This document shows positions 61,104 to 64,000 of a stretch of 64,000 nt of DNA, piece after piece. The DNA is from Neokomagataea thailandica NBRC 106555. Lineage in GTDB: Bacteria; Pseudomonadota; Alphaproteobacteria; Acetobacterales; Acetobacteraceae. Where the stretch lies: contig NZ_BCZB01000001.1 in assembly GCF_001598495.1 (NCBI RefSeq), forward strand, positions 186,001 through 250,000, written 5' to 3'. A program made the position numbers and the translations under genes. Each line of letters starts with the position of its first letter. The first letter of the stretch is position 1. The notes under the pieces are model-generated. The model did no database searches and was not told where the DNA came from. It was given only the letters and a program-made list of their open reading frames with translations.

Positions 61104-61556
61104 ATGCCGAATTTTCGGCAGGATTGCAGGGATTGGATGCGCATGATTACGTTGCCGCCGGACTATACCCCTTCCGACGACGAAGAGTTCATGAATCCGC
61201 TTCAGGTCGAATACTTTCGCCAAAAGCTTTTGCGTTGGCGCGCAGAGCTGCTGAAAGAAGCGGATGGAACGCTCGCCAGCCTCTCAGAAGGTGGTATTCA
61301 CGAATCTGATATTTCTGATCGGGCAAGTGTCGAAACGGATCGGGCTTTTGAATTGCGTACGCGTGACCGTGCACGTAAATTGATTACAAAGATCAACATG
61401 GCTCTTCAGAAGGTTGAAGACAATGTTTACGGCTATTGTGAAGAGACCGGAGATCCGATTGGTTTGAAGCGTCTTGAGGCGCGTCCCATCGCGACTTTAT
61501 CGATTGATGCCCAAGAACGTCATGAGCGGATGGAAAAAATCCACCGCGACGACTGA
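61104..61556 (+). CDS. dksA: DksA-family RNA polymerase-binding regulator lacking most zinc ligands
   Basis: A 150-residue DksA-type protein from the ATG at 61104 (GGAG upstream), close to E. coli DksA's 151. A coiled-coil (about 35-115) has the DksA-type loop residues D-I-S-D-R-A-S near the tip. The C-terminal segment NVYGYCEETGDPIGLKRLEARP keeps only one of the four zinc cysteines; the others are Thr, Ser and Ala. Such zinc-free variants are known in alphaproteobacteria. Works with ppGpp to reset transcription on starvation. The ATG at 61143 (137 residues) is a possible start, as it matches the common MITLPP-like N-terminus. Confidence 0.92.
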   Translation: MPNFRQDCRDWMRMITLPPDYTPSDDEEFMNPLQVEYFRQKLLRWRAELLKEADGTLASLSEGGIHESDISDRASVETDRAFELRTRDRARKLITKINMALQKVEDNVYGYCEETGDPIGLKRLEARPIATLSIDAQERHERMEKIHRDD

Positions 61557-61609
61557 TTGGGGGTTGCACTTGGCGCGGTAAGACGATAGGTACCCCGCCA
61601 AGGCAGCGG

Positions 61610-61684
<75 letters not shown>

Positions 61685-61791
61685 GTTTTTTCCTATTACA
61701 TGAAATAAAGATGGTCGATGCGCTCCGTTCCTGACGGGATTCGGTGTCAGTAAGGGGCGACGGCGCCTCAGAACGATGTTATCAAACGCTT

Positions 61792-64000
61792 ATGACGCAT
61801 CCTCGCTATCGCTCCCGTCATCCTCATGACAATAAAGGTCGGCCGATTATACGGCCGCGTTTTCGTCGTTTTCGCCAAGCTCTGGCGGTCACAGCCGGCG
61901 TTGGTCTGGTTGGGGCGTTAGGGGCAGGTGTCTTAGCCTGGGCGACTTACGCGAAGTTACTGGCGGATCTGCCAAGTATTGATAGTTTGCAGGTCTATCA
62001 GCCGCCAACGGTTAGTCGGATTTATACATCTGATGATCAATTGATGGCGCAATTGGCCAGTGAACGGCGTATTTTCGTGCCGATTGATGCGATTCCAGAT
62101 CGTGTAAAAAAAGCTTTCCTCGCGACGGAAGATCATAATTTCTACAGCCATGGCGGTGTAGATATGATGGCGATTGCACGTGCGGGTGTGACAGATTTAT
62201 TCGCACGGCATGGGCGGCGGCCATTAGGGGCTTCGACGATTACGCAGCAAGTGGCAAAGGTCATGCTGCTGAACAGTAACGTGCTGACGCTGGAGCGTAA
62301 GTTCAAAGAAGCGCTTCTGGCTATTAAAATGGAAGAGGTTCTATCGAAAGATAAAATTCTCGAAATCTATTTGAATGGTATTGATCTTGGGAATGGCGTT
62401 TTTGGTGTGGCAGCCGCTGCGCAGACGTATTTCAATAAGCCTTTAGATCAATTGACGGATGCGGAAGCCGCATCTTTGGCAGCGCTCCCGAAATCTCCGA
62501 CGCATTATAATCCGTATTTGCACCCTCAGGCCGCATTGGTGCGCCGTAATCTTGTTCTGGACTTGATGGTTGAGAATGGGGTTTTGGGTCGTGATCAGGC
62601 GGAGCAAGATAAGCAAGAGCCGCTTCTTCCAGAGCGCAGCCCACGTTTTGGGCCTCTGGAGGATTCAGAGTGGTTCGGTGCGGAAGTGCGGCGTCAGCTT
62701 ATTGGGCAGTATGGTGAAGACCGTGCGCTTAATGGCGGCCTTGAAGTCCATACGAGCATGAATCATAGCCTCCAGACTGCGGCGACTCGTATTTTGCGTG
62801 AAGGGCTGATGACCTATGATCGTGCGCGGACGGGGTGGCGTGGTCCGGTGCGGCATGTAGAGGGCGTGACGGAGAGTAATTGGACGTCGCAGCTTGATCG
62901 TGTCGTCGCGCCTGCTGGTATGCTGCCAGAGTGGCGGCTTGGGATGCTTTTGCCCGGTGGAACGCGTGTTGGTTGGGTAGAGCATGGCGTGCCGCGCACG
63001 GCTACCTTGCTGTGGTCCGATATCGTCTGGGCGCGCCGTATGCGGTTGATACAGGCGGGTGACGCCATTATGGTGCAACCTCAAGCGAATGGGACGGTAT
63101 CACTGCGGCAAATTCCTCAAGTTGAGGGCGCTGCCGTGACGATGGATGCCCGTACGGGGCGTGTTCTGGCTTTGGTTGGGGGGTGGTCCTTCCGTGAGAG
63201 CCAGTTTAACCGCGCGACGCAGGCGCTGCGTCAGCCGGGGTCATCGTTTAAGCCATTTGTGTATTTGGCCGCGATGGAACAGGGTATTTCACCCTCTGAA
63301 AAGTTTGATGATTCTCCCGTTTCTTACGGGAATTGGCACCCGCGCAATTACGAACATGATAATTGGGGGCCAACGACCCTGCATGACGCCTTGCGGGAAA
63401 GCCGGAACCTGGTCACCATCCGGGTGGCTGCGCATTTAGGTATGAAAGCGGTGGCAGATACGGCGGAGAAGGCGGGGCTTGTTGAGCAAATGCCGCGCGT
63501 TCTGCCTGCGGCTTTGGGGGCGGTGGAAACGACGGTTCTGAAAGAAGCGGCTGCTTATGCCAGCATTGCCAATGGTGGGCATGTGGTTCAGCCGAGCGTG
63601 ATCGATGATATTCAGGACCGAGCCGGGGATATTGTGTGGCGCACGAGTGCTCTGACATTGACCTCAGGCCAGCAAATGCCGCCCGCACCTGCGGTTGCGC
63701 CGGGTCAATCAGGGGGAGGGTCAGCACCGGTGTCTTCACCCGTACCTGTGCCGAGTGGATCGGCGGTACCTATGTTGAACGACCCGCGCCCTGTATTGGC
63801 GAGTGAAGCAAGCTCGTATCAAGTGATCGCAATGCTGAAAGATGTGATTGCGAATGGCACGGGCCGTTTGGCGGGGGAGGGGATTGATCGTCCCATCGCG
63901 GGTAAGACGGGCACGAGCCAAGATTTCCATGACGCATGGTTTGCGGGGTTCTCCCCTGATCTCGTGACGGTTGTGTGGGTTGGTTACGATACGCCGGCAA
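61792..64000 (+). CDS. mrcA: Penicillin-binding protein 1A (5' part; 3' end outside window)
   Basis: Bifunctional peptidoglycan polymerase, truncated by the window end at about residue 736. An N-terminal basic cytoplasmic tail and one membrane helix (about 35-55) come first. The GT51 glycosyltransferase domain (about 80-250) carries the catalytic Glu in ATEDHNFYSHGGVD and RPLGASTITQQVAK. The transpeptidase domain has SxxK (SSFKPFVYL), SxN as SRN in RESRNLVT, and KTG in AGKTGTSQDF. An OB-like insert lies between. A Pro/Gly/Ser-rich stretch (about 625-660) interrupts the transpeptidase region. It is the only long frame in this part and has no stop before the window end. Confidence 0.97.
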   Translation, partial: MTHPRYRSRHPHDNKGRPIIRPRFRRFRQALAVTAGVGLVGALGAGVLAWATYAKLLADLPSIDSLQVYQPPTVSRIYTSDDQLMAQLASERRIFVPIDAIPDRVKKAFLATEDHNFYSHGGVDMMAIARAGVTDLFARHGRRPLGASTITQQVAKVMLLNSNVLTLERKFKEALLAIKMEEVLSKDKILEIYLNGIDLGNGVFGVAAAAQTYFNKPLDQLTDAEAASLAALPKSPTHYNPYLHPQAALVRRNLVLDLMVENGVLGRDQAEQDKQEPLLPERSPRFGPLEDSEWFGAEVRRQLIGQYGEDRALNGGLEVHTSMNHSLQTAATRILREGLMTYDRARTGWRGPVRHVEGVTESNWTSQLDRVVAPAGMLPEWRLGMLLPGGTRVGWVEHGVPRTATLLWSDIVWARRMRLIQAGDAIMVQPQANGTVSLRQIPQVEGAAVTMDARTGRVLALVGGWSFRESQFNRATQALRQPGSSFKPFVYLAAMEQGISPSEKFDDSPVSYGNWHPRNYEHDNWGPTTLHDALRESRNLVTIRVAAHLGMKAVADTAEKAGLVEQMPRVLPAALGAVETTVLKEAAAYASIANGGHVVQPSVIDDIQDRAGDIVWRTSALTLTSGQQMPPAPAVAPGQSGGGSAPVSSPVPVPSGSAVPMLNDPRPVLASEASSYQVIAMLKDVIANGTGRLAGEGIDRPIAGKTGTSQDFHDAWFAGFSPDLVTVVWVGYDTPA

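Overview
This window looks like an ordinary chromosomal segment of an alphaproteobacterium, most likely an acetic acid bacterium (Acetobacteraceae). The reasons are an Entner-Doudoroff edd-eda pair, a hopanoid side-chain and tailoring cluster (hpnH, hpnM-hpnI-hpnJ-hpnK), several large TonB-dependent receptors, an alphaproteobacterial-type DksA that lacks most zinc ligands, paired cysteine desulfurases, and dispersed flagellar genes. I cannot name the genus from the sequence alone. Coding density is high. I see no CRISPR array, insertion sequence, prophage, plasmid backbone or rRNA gene.

Layout, left: The window opens in the 3' part of a NIPSNAP-like gene (1-361). It is followed by edd-eda (642-3153), a strong terminator, and a tripartite efflux operon: EmrB-like MFS pump, EmrA/HlyD adaptor and NodT/TolC-type lipoprotein (3310-7442). 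A YdjM-type membrane hydrolase is coupled to purH (7458-9595). A small exported protein follows, then fliK-flgD (10071-12125). An AGE-family sugar isomerase (minus strand) faces rpe, a heparinase II/III-like protein and a GT4 glycosyltransferase (12293-17279). A DesK/DesR-type two-component system with a small membrane protein, then tyrS, lie on the minus strand (17373-21023).

Layout, middle: A 52-codon ORF, a GT8-like glycosyltransferase and an alpha/beta hydrolase lead to a sulfur-transfer operon of two cysteine desulfurases, a 2Fe-2S ferredoxin and mnmA (23402-27079), closed by a terminator. After a gene-poor gap of about 690 bases come a ribokinase-like kinase and an exported S1/P1 nuclease. 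Two divergent TonB-dependent receptor genes flank an extremely AT-rich control region (29796-34403). Next are prfC and rpsD (minus), a Kbp-like BON-LysM protein, an AraJ-like MFS transporter convergent with a MATE transporter, cysS coupled to a TrmJ-like methyltransferase, and a third TonB-dependent receptor (42878-45277).

Layout, right: An amino-acid permease and gltX (minus) are followed by a THUMP/RlmL-type rRNA methyltransferase, a bactofilin (minus) and an adenosine-kinase-like PfkB kinase. The hopanoid cluster comes next: hpnM-I-J-K on the minus strand, divergent from hpnH. The intergenic region holds a 12-base motif present once in each gene's orientation. After a CNNM/CorC-type membrane protein comes a minus-strand flagellar operon (flgI, flgJ-like, flgN-like). 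Then come dksA, tRNA-Thr(GGU) and the 5' part of mrcA (PBP1A), which runs off the window.

How the genes work together: The largely core content covers central carbon metabolism, nucleotide synthesis, translation, tRNA thiolation, envelope lipids (hopanoids), peptidoglycan synthesis and motility. The more accessory parts are the efflux operon, the TonB receptors, the GT8-like gene with its neighbouring small ORF, and the DesKR-like cassette. I found no clear undescribed multi-gene system. The most interesting leads are regulatory: the repeated motif between hpnM and hpnH, and the AT-rich island with palindromes between the divergent TonB receptors. Further leads are the small ORF at 21196 and the unexplained gap at 27136-27772.
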